From: Geodermatophilus siccatus
GTDB taxonomy: Bacteria > Actinomycetota > Actinomycetes > Mycobacteriales > Geodermatophilaceae
Assembly (NCBI RefSeq): GCF_900103785.1
Contig: NZ_FNHE01000015.1
Location: 25,542 to 89,541, forward strand
DNA: 64,000 nucleotides
Reading direction: 5' to 3'
Part shown: positions 26,401-34,602 of the stretch, one piece after another
Numbering within the stretch: the first letter of the stretch is position 1
Layout: every line of letters begins with the position of its first letter
Position numbers and translations under genes: made by a program
The notes under the pieces: model-generated
Seen by the model: only the letters and a program-made list of their open reading frames with translations
Databases searched by the model: none
Told to the model about the DNA's origin: nothing

Positions 26401-28360
26401 CTTCCGCGAGCTGGACCTGGACGTGCAGAGCCAGGACTTCACCGTGGTCGGCGTCGGCGACATGTCCGGCGACGTCTTCGGCAACGGCATGCTGCTGTCC
26501 GAGCACATCCGGCTGGTCGCCGCCTTCGACCACCGGCACGTCTTCGTCGACCCCACACCCGACGCCGCCACGTCCTTCGCCGAGCGGAAGCGGCTGTTCG
26601 AGCTGCCGCGCTCCTCGTGGGCCGACTACGACCCCGCGCTGATCAGCCCGGGCGGCGGCGTGTGGCCCCGGACGGCGAAGGCGGTGCCGGTCAGCGAGCC
26701 GACGCGGACCGCGCTCGGCCTGGCCGACGACGTCGACACGCTGTCCCCGGTCGAGCTCATCCGCGCCGTGCTGCTGGCGCCGGTCGACCTGCTGTTCAAC
26801 GGCGGGATCGGCACCTACGTCAAGGCCTCGACCGAGAGCGCGCTGGACGTGGGCGACAAGGCCAACGACGCCGTCCGGGTCGACGGCCGCGACCTGCGGG
26901 TGCGCGTGGTGGGGGAGGGCGGCAACCTCGGCCTGACCCAGCGCGGCCGGGTGGAGTACGCGCGCAGTGGCGGCCGGGTGAACACCGACGCCATCGACAA
27001 CTCCGCCGGCGTGGACACCTCCGACCACGAGGTCAACATCAAGATCGCGCTGGACCGGGTGGTGGAGGCCGGCGAGCTGGACGCCGAGGGCCGCGCGGCG
27101 CTGCTCGGCGAGATGACCGACGAGGTCGCCGCCGCCGTCCTGACCGACAACCACGCGCAGAACGCGACCCTCGCGGTCGAGGTGGCCTCCGCGCGCAGCC
27201 TGCTCGACGCGCACGCCCGGTTCCTGCGGGCGCTGGAGCGCTCCGGCCGGCTGGTGCGCAGCGTCGAGTTCCTCCCCGACGACCGGCAGCTGGCCGAGCG
27301 GCGGCGCGACGGGCAGGCGCTGACCAGCCCCGAGCTCTCGGTGCTGCTGGCCTACGCCAAGCTCGAGACCGGGGACGCCGTCCTGGCCTCGGACCTGCCC
27401 GACGACCCGGCGCTGGAGGAGCTGCTCGTCGGTTACTTCCCGGCAGAGCTGCGCCGCCGCTTCCCCGCGGCGGTCTCCGGGCACCCGCTGCGCCGGGAGA
27501 TCGTCGCGACCGCGCTGACCAACCGGGCGGTCAACGTGGCCGGGGTGACCGGGCTGTTCCGGCTGTCCGAGGAGACCGGGGTCCCGCTGCCCGGGGTGGT
27601 GCGGGCGCACGCGGTCGCCCGGGCGGCGTTCGAGGTGGACCGGCTGTGGGACGCCGTCCGCCCGCTGGACAACCGGGTCCCCGCGACCACCCAGGTGGAA
27701 CTGCGCACCGAGGCGACCCGGCTGGCCGAGCGGGCGGCGCGCTGGCTGCTGCGGCTGCCGGAGATCACCGCGGCCGAGGCCGCCCCGCTGGGCGACCTGA
27801 CCGGCCGCTTCGCCGCCCCGGTGGCCGCAGTGCGCGCCGGGCTGCCGTCGTGGCTGCTGGGTGCCGAGGCGGCCGCGTTCGCCGAGCGGACCGACCGGCT
27901 GCGGCGGGCAGGGGTGCCCGAGCCGCTGGCCGCGGAGGTGGCCGCAGCACCCCTGCTGCCGGCCGCGCTGGACCTGGCGGTCGTCGCCGAGCGCACCGGC
28001 GCCCCGATCGAGCTGGCCGGGCAGGTGCACCAGGCGGTGGCCGAGCGGCTGGCGCTGGTGCCGCTGCGCGAGCTGGTCGTCGCGCTGCCCCGCGACCGCC
28101 GCTGGCCGGCGATGGCCCGCGCCTCGTTGCGTGACGACCTGGCCGGCGAGCAGGCCGCGCTGACCGCCGAGGTGCTCGGCGGGCGGACGGGGAGCGCCGA
28201 GGACGCCGGCGAGCTGGTGGCGCGCTGGGTGGCCGGCTGGGACGGCTCACAGCAGCGGGCGGCCGCGCAGCTGGTCGACATCGCCGCGGGGGACCGGCAG
28301 GAGCTGGCCGAGCTGCTGGTCGCCGTCCGGACCCTGCGCGGCCTGCGCCGCCGCGCGTAG
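23408..28360 (+). CDS. gdh: NAD-specific glutamate dehydrogenase, large (about 180 kDa) type
   Basis: A 1650-residue cytoplasmic enzyme interconverting glutamate and 2-oxoglutarate plus ammonia with NAD. Length and layout fit the large bacterial GDH family: about 800 N-terminal residues with regulatory ACT-like/HTH-rich segments, then the catalytic core with GGLRWSDRHEDLRTEV and PTGAKGGFVV, whose Lys (about residue 877) is catalytic. The dinucleotide-binding part includes VVGEGGNLGLTQRGR. In Mycobacterium this family is controlled by the FHA protein GarA; no GarA gene is visible here. Leaderless ATG start. It is intact over its whole length. Confidence 0.96.
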   Translation: MTRTTGTVPAIPVPAPADDGTPAAATDELAALEAERDEKRRRLEGAARAALGGAPGLPAGCGADDVPALLRRYYWSEPAAEVLDHDPADLAALALRHLRLAEVRPQGAATVDVQELPARDGAGSRALVLVVTDDMPFLVDSVTAEVVRQGFGLEHVVHPVLVVRRDVTGRIRAFCDSADPGGCGADALAESWMAVLLDGPLDDEATGDLVAGLRTVLADVRAVHEDAARMRTRALELADRLERTAVPQETPADPADDPAEAAALLRWLTAGNFVFLGARDVDLVRTDGRTTARPVAGSGLGVLRGDADIATAPESAPGTTLLAVTKADARSTVHRRTWLDLVTVTLPGPDGGPARQHRLVGLFPTAAAAHSVRDVPLVRRRVAGVVERSGVPADSHTGKELLDVLETYPRDELFQVGTDELLPVALAVLHLQERRQTRLFLRRDPGDRFWSAIVYLPRDRYTTEVRLAVQQLLLERLGGSSIEYTARVTESVLARLHFVVRPPVTRGGRPTLPEVDVPALQDALAAVVRSWTDELAEALAARYGADAERRFARVADAFPAAYQEDFPATTAVEDLERLDGLSEGELGLVLRRPAGASATEPRLAVYRVGQRLLLSDVLPMLQHLGVDVVDERPYEIDRIGAPLAWIYDFGLTAPVGDLPFPGSLPERFTEALSAVWRGDAEDDGLGALVLLAGLNWRQVTVVRAYVQWLRQAGLPFGQRYVETTLAAHPDVVARLVALFETRFSPGRDGGRAARTDELVRSLREAIGRVESLDADRVLTALLAAVLATQRTTYYAMSGPRPTLLALKLHPAEVPDVPEPRPAREVWVSSPRVMGVHLRFGAVARGGLRWSDRHEDLRTEVLGLVKAQMVKNTVIVPTGAKGGFVVRRPPAESEGRDAWLAEGQACYRLFIGALLSLTDNLVDGRVVPPERVVRHDGDDTYLVVAADKGTATFSDLANAVALERGFWLGDAFASGGSVGYDHKAMGITARGAWESVTRHFRELDLDVQSQDFTVVGVGDMSGDVFGNGMLLSEHIRLVAAFDHRHVFVDPTPDAATSFAERKRLFELPRSSWADYDPALISPGGGVWPRTAKAVPVSEPTRTALGLADDVDTLSPVELIRAVLLAPVDLLFNGGIGTYVKASTESALDVGDKANDAVRVDGRDLRVRVVGEGGNLGLTQRGRVEYARSGGRVNTDAIDNSAGVDTSDHEVNIKIALDRVVEAGELDAEGRAALLGEMTDEVAAAVLTDNHAQNATLAVEVASARSLLDAHARFLRALERSGRLVRSVEFLPDDRQLAERRRDGQALTSPELSVLLAYAKLETGDAVLASDLPDDPALEELLVGYFPAELRRRFPAAVSGHPLRREIVATALTNRAVNVAGVTGLFRLSEETGVPLPGVVRAHAVARAAFEVDRLWDAVRPLDNRVPATTQVELRTEATRLAERAARWLLRLPEITAAEAAPLGDLTGRFAAPVAAVRAGLPSWLLGAEAAAFAERTDRLRRAGVPEPLAAEVAAAPLLPAALDLAVVAERTGAPIELAGQVHQAVAERLALVPLRELVVALPRDRRWPAMARASLRDDLAGEQAALTAEVLGGRTGSAEDAGELVARWVAGWDGSQQRAAAQLVDIAAGDRQELAELLVAVRTLRGLRRRA

Positions 28361-28420
28361 CGGTCCACCCGCGAGCCGCCCGAGCGATGAGTACGCCGGC
28401 CGACGGCGGTCTGCACCGGC

Positions 28421-29080
28421 GTGACGGACACGTGGCAGGCGGTGGCGGCGGAGCGGGCCGCACTGGTGGCGGACCTGGAGTGGCTCGGCGTCGGCGCCTG
28501 GCGGACACCCTCGCTGTGCGACGGGCTCAGCGTCGAGGAGGTCGTCGCCCACCTGACCGCCGGGGCGAGCTCGGCCTTCCCCCGCTGGTTCGCCGGCCTC
28601 GTGCGGTGCCGGTTCGACGTCGACCGGATGGTCGCCATGCGCCTGCGCGAGCAGCTCGGCGCCTCCCCGGACCAGACGCTGGCGCGGTTCCGCAACGTCG
28701 TCACCAGCAGGACGGCGCCGACCCGCAGGCACGTCGACGCGTGGCTGGGGGAGGTCGTCGTGCACGGGGAGGACGTCCGCCGTCCGCTGGGGATCGACCA
28801 CGCGTACGCCGCCGACGCCCTCGAGCGGGTGGCGCGGTCCTACGCCGCGCGCGACTTCACGGTCCCGTCGAAGCGGCGGACGGCGGGACTGCGGCTCCAG
28901 GCCTCCGACGGGCCGTTCGCCGCGGGGGAGGGGCCGCTGGTGCGGGGGCGCACCCTCGACCTCGTGCTCGCCATGGCCGGCCGGCCCGTCGCGCTCGACC
29001 ACCTCGAGGGGCCCGGGCTGCCGGAGTTCGCGGCCCGGGTGGTCGCGCCGTCGGGTCGAGCCCCGTCTAGGGCTGTCTAG
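28421..29080 (+). CDS. Maleylpyruvate isomerase-family (mycothiol-dependent, DinB-like) protein
   Basis: A 219-residue protein of the mycothiol maleylpyruvate isomerase N-terminal/DinB superfamily, recognised by WRTPSLCDGLSVEEVVAHL and by GEVVVHGEDVRRPLG. The four-helix bundle normally places His residues (here AHL, VHGED and possibly another) around a metal. The family carries out mycothiol-dependent or related thiol transfer reactions, but most members have no proven substrate. GTG start 60 bases after gdh. Its last codons contain GTCTAG repeats that continue into the structured region downstream. Confidence 0.8.
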   Translation: MTDTWQAVAAERAALVADLEWLGVGAWRTPSLCDGLSVEEVVAHLTAGASSAFPRWFAGLVRCRFDVDRMVAMRLREQLGASPDQTLARFRNVVTSRTAPTRRHVDAWLGEVVVHGEDVRRPLGIDHAYAADALERVARSYAARDFTVPSKRRTAGLRLQASDGPFAAGEGPLVRGRTLDLVLAMAGRPVALDHLEGPGLPEFAARVVAPSGRAPSRAV

Positions 29081-29175
29081 CGCCTGGCCGAGAGAACCGC
29101 AGACGTCGGTCGAGCGGACGACGGTCGAGGTTCGTCTGCGACTGTCTAACTCGACAGGTAGAGATGCTTAGACGG
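29063..29175. terminator. Structured AT-richer 3' region between convergent genes
   Basis: Nested inverted repeats: CCGTCTA (29063-29069) with TAGACGG (29169-29175), CGCAGACG (29098-29105) with CGTCTGCG (29133-29140), and CTGTC with GACAG (29142-29157). GTCTA recurs several times. It probably serves as a terminator for both flanking genes; the multi-branch fold is unusual. Confidence 0.45.
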
Positions 29176-29177
29176 CC

Positions 29178-30593
29178 TCAGAGGGGCGGACGGCGCTCGC
29201 CGAAACGGGTCGCCCGCTCGAAGGCGTGCCCCACCTCCAGCACCCGCCGGTCGGCCCGCGGCGGCGCGACGACCTGCAGGCCCACGGGCAGGCCGTCGGT
29301 GGTGAACCCGCCGGGCACCGAGAGCGCCGGGCAGCCGGTCGGCGTGATGAGCGTGCAGGAGCGCATCCAGGCCAGGTAGCCGGTCAGCGGCTCCCCATCG
29401 ATCTCGGTGGGGTACTCCTGCTCCACCGGGAAGGGCAGCACCTGCGTCGTCGGCGCCAGCAGGACGTCGTAGCGGTCGAAGAAGCCCACCACGCGCTCGT
29501 AGAGGGCCGTGTGGGCGATCTCGGCGCGGGCGACGTCGGCGCCGGTCAGCTCAGCTCCCAGGGCGGCGTTCCAGCGGATCGACTCCTTGAGCCCGTCCGG
29601 GTGCTGCCGGGCCAGGTCGCTGAACGTCGCGTCGAACACCCAGGCCCGCAGCGTGCCGAAGACGTCGTCGGAGCCGGAGAGGTCCGGGCAGTCGGCCTCC
29701 ACGGTGGCGCCCAGCTCCTCGAACACCGCCACGCTCTGCGACAGCACCGACGTGATCGCCGGGTCCACGCGCACCCGCCCGCCCAGGTCCGGCGCCCAGG
29801 CCACCCGCAGCCCGTCGAGGCGCTCGGGCAGCGGCGCGGCGAACGGTGCGCCGGGGTCGTCGAGGGAGATCGGCACGCGGCGGTCCGGCCCGGCCATCGC
29901 CGAGAGCACCAGCGCGACGTCGGCCACGGTCCGGCCCATCGGCCCCTGTACCGACAGCTGGGACCAGCCCATCGCCGCCGGCCAGGTCGGCACCCGGCCC
30001 GGCGTGGGGCGCAGCCCGACGACGTTGCAGAACGCCGCCGGGTTGCGCAGCGAGCCGCCGAAGTCGCTGCCGTCGGCGACCGGCACGAACCCCGCCGCCA
30101 GCGCCGCGGCGGCGCCGCCGCTCGAGCCGCCGGCCGACGACCCGTGCCGGTACGGGTTGTGGGTGACGCCGAACAGCGGGTTGAACGTGTGCGAGCCGGC
30201 CGCGAACTCGGGCACGTTGGTCTTGCCGACGCGCACCGCCCCGGCTGCGCGCAGCCGGGCGACCACCAGCTCGTCGTCCGCCGGCACGGTGTCGGCGAGC
30301 GGGGAGCCCCAGGTGGTGCGCATGCCGCCCGTGGCGTGGGTGTCCTTGTGCGCCACCGGCAGCCCGTGGAGGGGGCCGACCTCCTCGCCGCCGGCCAGCG
30401 CGGCGTCGGCGGCGTCGGCGGCGGCACGGGCGCCCTCGGCGTCCAGCGTGACCACCGCGTTGACCCGGTCGTCGAGCGCGTCGATGCGCGCCAGGCAGGC
30501 GTCGGCCAGCTCGCGCGCGGACAGCTGCCGGGAGCGGATCAGCGCCGCCAGCTCGGTCGCCGGCCGCAGGCACAGCTCGTCAGTCGTGGTCAC
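29178..30593 (-). CDS. Amidase (amidase signature family)
   Basis: A 471-residue hydrolase with the Ser-cisSer-Lys triad of the amidase signature family: Lys in VAHKDTHATGG (about 90), Ser in GSSAGGSSGGAAAAL (about 165) and nucleophile Ser in DFGGSLRNPA (about 190). It cleaves amide bonds. It is not GatA by context, since no gatB or gatC is nearby, so a catabolic or detoxifying role is likelier. GTG at 30593 (VTTTDELCL) is chosen as start; sequence further upstream is open but low-quality coding. No clear ribosome site is seen. Confidence 0.88.
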   Translation of the reverse strand: MTTTDELCLRPATELAALIRSRQLSARELADACLARIDALDDRVNAVVTLDAEGARAAADAADAALAGGEEVGPLHGLPVAHKDTHATGGMRTTWGSPLADTVPADDELVVARLRAAGAVRVGKTNVPEFAAGSHTFNPLFGVTHNPYRHGSSAGGSSGGAAAALAAGFVPVADGSDFGGSLRNPAAFCNVVGLRPTPGRVPTWPAAMGWSQLSVQGPMGRTVADVALVLSAMAGPDRRVPISLDDPGAPFAAPLPERLDGLRVAWAPDLGGRVRVDPAITSVLSQSVAVFEELGATVEADCPDLSGSDDVFGTLRAWVFDATFSDLARQHPDGLKESIRWNAALGAELTGADVARAEIAHTALYERVVGFFDRYDVLLAPTTQVLPFPVEQEYPTEIDGEPLTGYLAWMRSCTLITPTGCPALSVPGGFTTDGLPVGLQVVAPPRADRRVLEVGHAFERATRFGERRPPL

Positions 30594-30861
30594 CGGGAGA
30601 CTCTGACACGCACCGCGGGTGTTCCTCACGCCGTACCGGTCCTGCGGTGTGCGCACCGGACGACCGGTGTCGTCGATCTGCTGCGCCCCGCGCACTCTCG
30701 CGCCGGTGCGGTCACCCACGCGCGGCTGCACCGGCGCCGAGGTGGCAGGAACGACGCGCGAGCGCGTCCGGCGACGGGGCCGGTCGGGACGGTGGCGGCG
30801 TCGTCGATGCCGCGGGTGCCGCTCCAGGCCACGAGGGACACCGGCACCGCCCCCGCGGGAC

Positions 30862-33465
30862 TCAGCCGGCGGGGTCGGGCGGGACGACGTCCGGGACGTC
30901 GTTGGGGCCGGCCTCCGCCGGGCGCGGGCGGTCCTGGCGGTGCAGGCGGACGGCGACCAGCGCGACGTCGTCCTCGGGCCGGCCGTCGACGAGCCGCTCG
31001 AGCACCTCGTCGAGCAGCTGCTGCAGCGGCAGGTGGGCGACGTCGGCCAGCGCCTCGCGCAGCCGCACCATCCCGGCGTCGAGGTCGGCGTCGCGCCGCT
31101 CGACGAGGCCGTCGGTGAACAGCAGCACCGTGGACCCGCGGTCGAGCGTCACCACCGACTCCTGGCGCGCAGTCGAGGCGTCCACGCCCAGCAGCAGGTC
31201 GCCCTTCCAGGCGGCCAGCTCGGCCACGCTGCCGTCGGGGTTGATGACCAGCGGCGGCAGGTGCCCGGCGTTCGCCCAGCGCATGCGGGTGATGCCGCGC
31301 CGGCGCTCGTCGTCGGTCTGCTCGAAGCGGGCCACCGCGGCCGTCGCCAGCACGTGGGTCTGCAGCACCGCCATCGAGGTGTCCAGCCCGCGCAGCACCT
31401 CCACCGGCGGCGCGTCGCTGTAGGTGGCGATGCCGCGCAGCAGCCCGCGCAGCTGGCCCATGGCCGCGGCCGCCTCGGTGTCGTGGCCGACGACGTCGCC
31501 GATGACCAGCATCGTCGCCCCGCCCGGCTGCAGGAACGCGTCGTACCAGTCGCCGCCGACCCGCGCGGCCTCGACGGCCGGCAGGTAGCGGACGGCGATC
31601 TCCGCGTGGTCGGGCTCCGGCGGCTCGGTCAGCAGACTGCGCTGCAGGCCCTCGGCCAGCTGCTGCTGCTGGGCGTAGAGCCGGGCGTTGTCCAGGGCCA
31701 GGCCGGCTCGGTCGGCGACGTCCTGGGCGGTGATCATGTCCTCCCGCGTCAGGGACTCCCCGACGCCCGCGTACAGGGTCAGCACGCCGAGGGTGCGCCC
31801 GCGGCCGCGCAGCGGCAGGCAGGCCGCCGACTCGGGCGCCAGGGCGGTGAGCAGGTCCTGCGCCTCGCCCGTGGGCAGCAGCGTGCGCACCTCCGCGGCC
31901 GCGGCCCGCACCGCCTCGCCCGCGAGCAGCGCGCGGGCGACGGGGGAGGTGGCCGGCATGGCGTCGAGCCGGACGGCGGCGTAGCGCTCGACCAGCGCGC
32001 GCCGGGACGGGTCGGCGTGCCACCAGCCGACGTCGCGGGCGCGGCCGTCGGCGTCGACCACGGTGACGATGCACCACTCGGCCAGCGTCGGGACGACCAG
32101 CCGGGGGAGGTGGCCGGTGGCGCTCCGCGTGTCCAGGGCCCCGGACAGCTCGGCGCTGACCTGGGCGAGCAGGGCCAGCCGCTGGGCCGAGCGCTCGGCG
32201 TGGTCCCGGGCCAGCTTCCGCTCGGTGACCTCGATGAAGTAGACCGACAGGCCCTCGGGCGTCGGCCAGGCGCGCACCTCGTACCAGCCGTCCAGCGGCG
32301 CGGGGTAGTGCGCGTCGAAGTTCACCGGCAGCCCGGTCCGGACGGCGCTGCGGTAACTCTCCTCCCAGACGCTGTTCACCGTCGCGGGGAACGACGTCCA
32401 GATGACCTCGCCGAGCAGCTCCTCGCGGCTGCGGCCCAGCAGCCGCTCGGCCTCGGCGTTGACGTGCGTGAAGCGCCACTCGGGGTCCAGCGAGTAGAAG
32501 CCGGCCGGCATGGCCTCCAGCACCCGGGTGACGCGGACGTCGCCGGTGCGGTCCTCGGTGGTGTCGTACGCGGCGCCCAGCAGCCGGACGGCCCTGCCGT
32601 CCGGGCCGGCCAGCGCGCGGCCGCGGGCCTGCACCCAGCGGGTGTCGCCGTCCGGGCGCTCGACCCGGTACTCCGCCTCGAAGTCGCCGATGCCGTCGAT
32701 GCAGGCGCGCAGCGCCTCGCTGACGCGGGGCAGGTCGTCGGGGTGCAGCCGCCGGTTGAAGGCGGTGATCGTGCCGTCGAAGTCCTCGGGCGTGTAGCCG
32801 AACACCGCCATCAGCGGGTCGTCCCACACCAGCTCGCCGGTGCGCAGGTCCCAGTCGAAGGTGCCCACGCGGCCGGCGTCCATCGCCAGCCGCCAGCGCA
32901 GGTGCTGGCGCTCGTACTCGCCGGTCAGCGCCGTGTACTCCAGCTCGGTCACCACCGAGGCGGCGAGCTGGCGCAGCGTGGCGGCGTCGGCCTCGGTCCA
33001 CTCCCGCGGCAGCGGGTCGAACACGCACAGCGTCCCGACGACGTGCCCCTCGCCGTCGGTCAGCGGAGCACCGAGGTAGGCGACCACCAGCCCGCCGGTC
33101 ACCGTGGGCAGGTGGGCGACCCGCTCGTCGGCCCGCGCGTCGGGGATGACCAGGGCGTCGGGGCCGGTGGCGGCGAGCGTGCACGGGGTGTCGGGGAGCC
33201 CGGTCTCGCGGGTCGCGCTGCCCGGGGGCAGTCCGGCGACGCCGGCGACGGTCTGCACGTCGTCCAGCAGGGAGATCTGGCCGGCCTGCGCGCCGAGCAG
33301 GCGTGCGGCGAGCTCGACCAGCCGGTCGAGGGCGGGCGAGCCGGCCTGGGCGCCCCGGAGCCGGCGGGCGGCGCGCAGGCGGGCAGGGTCGCTGCGCAGC
33401 GCCTCCGCCGCCAGTTCGACGTCGGACGCGCGCACAGCACTCTGCTGCCGCGGGGATCGCTCCAC
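30862..33465 (-). CDS. GAF-PAS-PAS-GAF-PP2C serine phosphatase
   Basis: An 867-residue multi-sensor phosphatase. GAF (about 45-175), PAS with PAC (about 190-315), second PAS (about 325-425), second GAF (about 440-610) and a SpoIIE-type PP2C domain (about 625-845) with GGDWYDAF, IGDVVGHD, ANAGHLPPLV and LFTDGLVERRDADLD. Its last 400 residues are close to the 14615-16318 phosphatase, so the two are paralogues that differ mainly in added N-terminal sensors. It should feed into STAS partner switching under light, redox or ligand cues. GTG start with GAGAGG 5 bases upstream. Co-directional with yaaA but with its own candidate promoter. Confidence 0.93.
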   Translation of the reverse strand: MERSPRQQSAVRASDVELAAEALRSDPARLRAARRLRGAQAGSPALDRLVELAARLLGAQAGQISLLDDVQTVAGVAGLPPGSATRETGLPDTPCTLAATGPDALVIPDARADERVAHLPTVTGGLVVAYLGAPLTDGEGHVVGTLCVFDPLPREWTEADAATLRQLAASVVTELEYTALTGEYERQHLRWRLAMDAGRVGTFDWDLRTGELVWDDPLMAVFGYTPEDFDGTITAFNRRLHPDDLPRVSEALRACIDGIGDFEAEYRVERPDGDTRWVQARGRALAGPDGRAVRLLGAAYDTTEDRTGDVRVTRVLEAMPAGFYSLDPEWRFTHVNAEAERLLGRSREELLGEVIWTSFPATVNSVWEESYRSAVRTGLPVNFDAHYPAPLDGWYEVRAWPTPEGLSVYFIEVTERKLARDHAERSAQRLALLAQVSAELSGALDTRSATGHLPRLVVPTLAEWCIVTVVDADGRARDVGWWHADPSRRALVERYAAVRLDAMPATSPVARALLAGEAVRAAAAEVRTLLPTGEAQDLLTALAPESAACLPLRGRGRTLGVLTLYAGVGESLTREDMITAQDVADRAGLALDNARLYAQQQQLAEGLQRSLLTEPPEPDHAEIAVRYLPAVEAARVGGDWYDAFLQPGGATMLVIGDVVGHDTEAAAAMGQLRGLLRGIATYSDAPPVEVLRGLDTSMAVLQTHVLATAAVARFEQTDDERRRGITRMRWANAGHLPPLVINPDGSVAELAAWKGDLLLGVDASTARQESVVTLDRGSTVLLFTDGLVERRDADLDAGMVRLREALADVAHLPLQQLLDEVLERLVDGRPEDDVALVAVRLHRQDRPRPAEAGPNDVPDVVPPDPAG

Positions 33466-33553
33466 CGGTACCTCTCCACTGTCGACGGCTGGTGCCGGGG
33501 TGCTCCGAGCCCGCCGGCGGCCACGGCTGTTCGAGCTGCGCGGGATCCCCGCA

Positions 33554-33583
33554 GTTATGTCATGGTCCCTCGGTTGGGTGCAA
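33554..33583 (-). promoter_or_regulatory. Candidate housekeeping promoter of the multi-sensor phosphatase
   Basis: On the minus strand TTGCAC (33578-33583) and CATAAC (33554-33559) are 18 bases apart, about 90 bases before the gene start, in a short AT-richer patch. Confidence 0.4.
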
Positions 33584-33599
33584 CGATCCTGACGCAGAT

Positions 33600-33622
33600 C
33601 ACGCTCCCCGCCACGGGGCGTG
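33600..33622 (-). terminator. Short hairpin after yaaA
   Basis: A stem of 9 pairs with a 2-base bulge (CACGC..CCCG against CGGGGCGTG) and a 3-base loop, directly downstream of the yaaA stop codon at 33628. Confidence 0.45.
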
Positions 33623-33627
33623 CCCGG

Positions 33628-34386
33628 TCAGCCTGTCGCCGCCCCCGCCGGCACGACGAGGGTCAGCGCCGTTCCCCCGGCGTGTTCCACGTGGAACCCG
33701 GCGCGCCGCAGCAGCGCCCGCAGCCGGACGACGTCCGCCGGCTCGCCGGTCGTGGTGGCGAGCAGCCGGGCGACGCGGCCCTTGTGCGCCTTGTTGGAGT
33801 GGCTGACCACCGCCCGCGTGCCGTCCGGGCGCTCGCTGAGCACCTCGAGGGTCACCGCGCCGGGCACCGGGGCCAGCGCGGCGTAGGCGCCGCTGCGCAG
33901 GTCGACCACCAGTTCGTCGACGCCGGCGAGCACCGGTCCCAGCGCCGGCCGCCACAGGGTGCGCAGCGTCGGCAGGCCGGGCAGCGCCGAGCCGGCCGAG
34001 AGCCGGTAGGCGGGGATGGGGTCGGTGCCGCGGACCACCCCGAACAGCGCCGACCCGACCGCCAGCCGCCGGTCGGCCCGCGCGCGCTGGGCGCGGGTCA
34101 GCGAGCGCACGTCGAGGGCGTCGTAGAGGACGCCGGTGTAGCGCTCGAGGGCGGGCATCGTGGGGGTGACGCGCAGCTCGGCGTTGCGCGCGATCTCGTC
34201 GTCCTGCTTCGCGGACAGGCCCAGCGCCGTCCGCGCTGCCGGGAGGTCCCCGGCGAGCTCGGCGAGCGCCGTGACCAGGCCGGCGCGGACGTCGGTCAGC
34301 TCGGGCCAGGACAGCGCGGCGAGGTCCAGCGCGGCGCCGTCCCCGCCCGGGGCCTTGGTCTCCGATGGGGGCAGCAGGACGAGCAC
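33628..34386 (-). CDS. yaaA: YaaA family peroxide-stress protein
   Basis: A 252-residue cytoplasmic protein of the YaaA/DUF328 family, recognised by the N-terminal LVLLPPSETKAPGG, by AKQDDEIARNAEL and by the C-terminal VSHSNKAHKGRVARLLA. In Escherichia coli YaaA limits intracellular iron during peroxide stress and binds DNA; the role here is presumed similar. GTG start with a TAGCGT -10 box 8 bases upstream, so the transcript is nearly leaderless. It is divergent from the formaldehyde dehydrogenase gene across 216 bases. Confidence 0.9.
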   Translation of the reverse strand: MLVLLPPSETKAPGGDGAALDLAALSWPELTDVRAGLVTALAELAGDLPAARTALGLSAKQDDEIARNAELRVTPTMPALERYTGVLYDALDVRSLTRAQRARADRRLAVGSALFGVVRGTDPIPAYRLSAGSALPGLPTLRTLWRPALGPVLAGVDELVVDLRSGAYAALAPVPGAVTLEVLSERPDGTRAVVSHSNKAHKGRVARLLATTTGEPADVVRLRALLRRAGFHVEHAGGTALTLVVPAGAATG

Positions 34387-34394
34387 GAGCTGTC

Positions 34395-34400
34395 ACGCTA
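34395..34400 (-). promoter_or_regulatory. Near-leaderless -10 box of yaaA (TAGCGT)
   Basis: TAGCGT on the minus strand ends 8 bases before the GTG start at 34386. There is no ribosome site. Confidence 0.4.
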
Positions 34401-34602
34401 CGTCGTAACCGGCCGCGTGTCGGATCCCGGTCGGGTCCCCTGCCGGGCCGCACCGGGGGTGGCGGGGACCACACTCGGGCCCTGCCGCCTCCCAGCCCCG
34501 GAGGACCGTCGCGGACAGAGGAGAACCGGTCGCCGGGGCACCCGGGCGGTGGGCACCGCGGCCGGCACAGAGGCGTGCCGGCGCCGACGAGGAGGAGCGT
34601 CC

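Noticed and set aside
30619..34602. A very long open frame on the + strand leading into fdhA
   Set aside because: It is antisense to the well-supported PP2C and yaaA genes; the true fdhA start is the GTG at 34603 with its own ribosome site.
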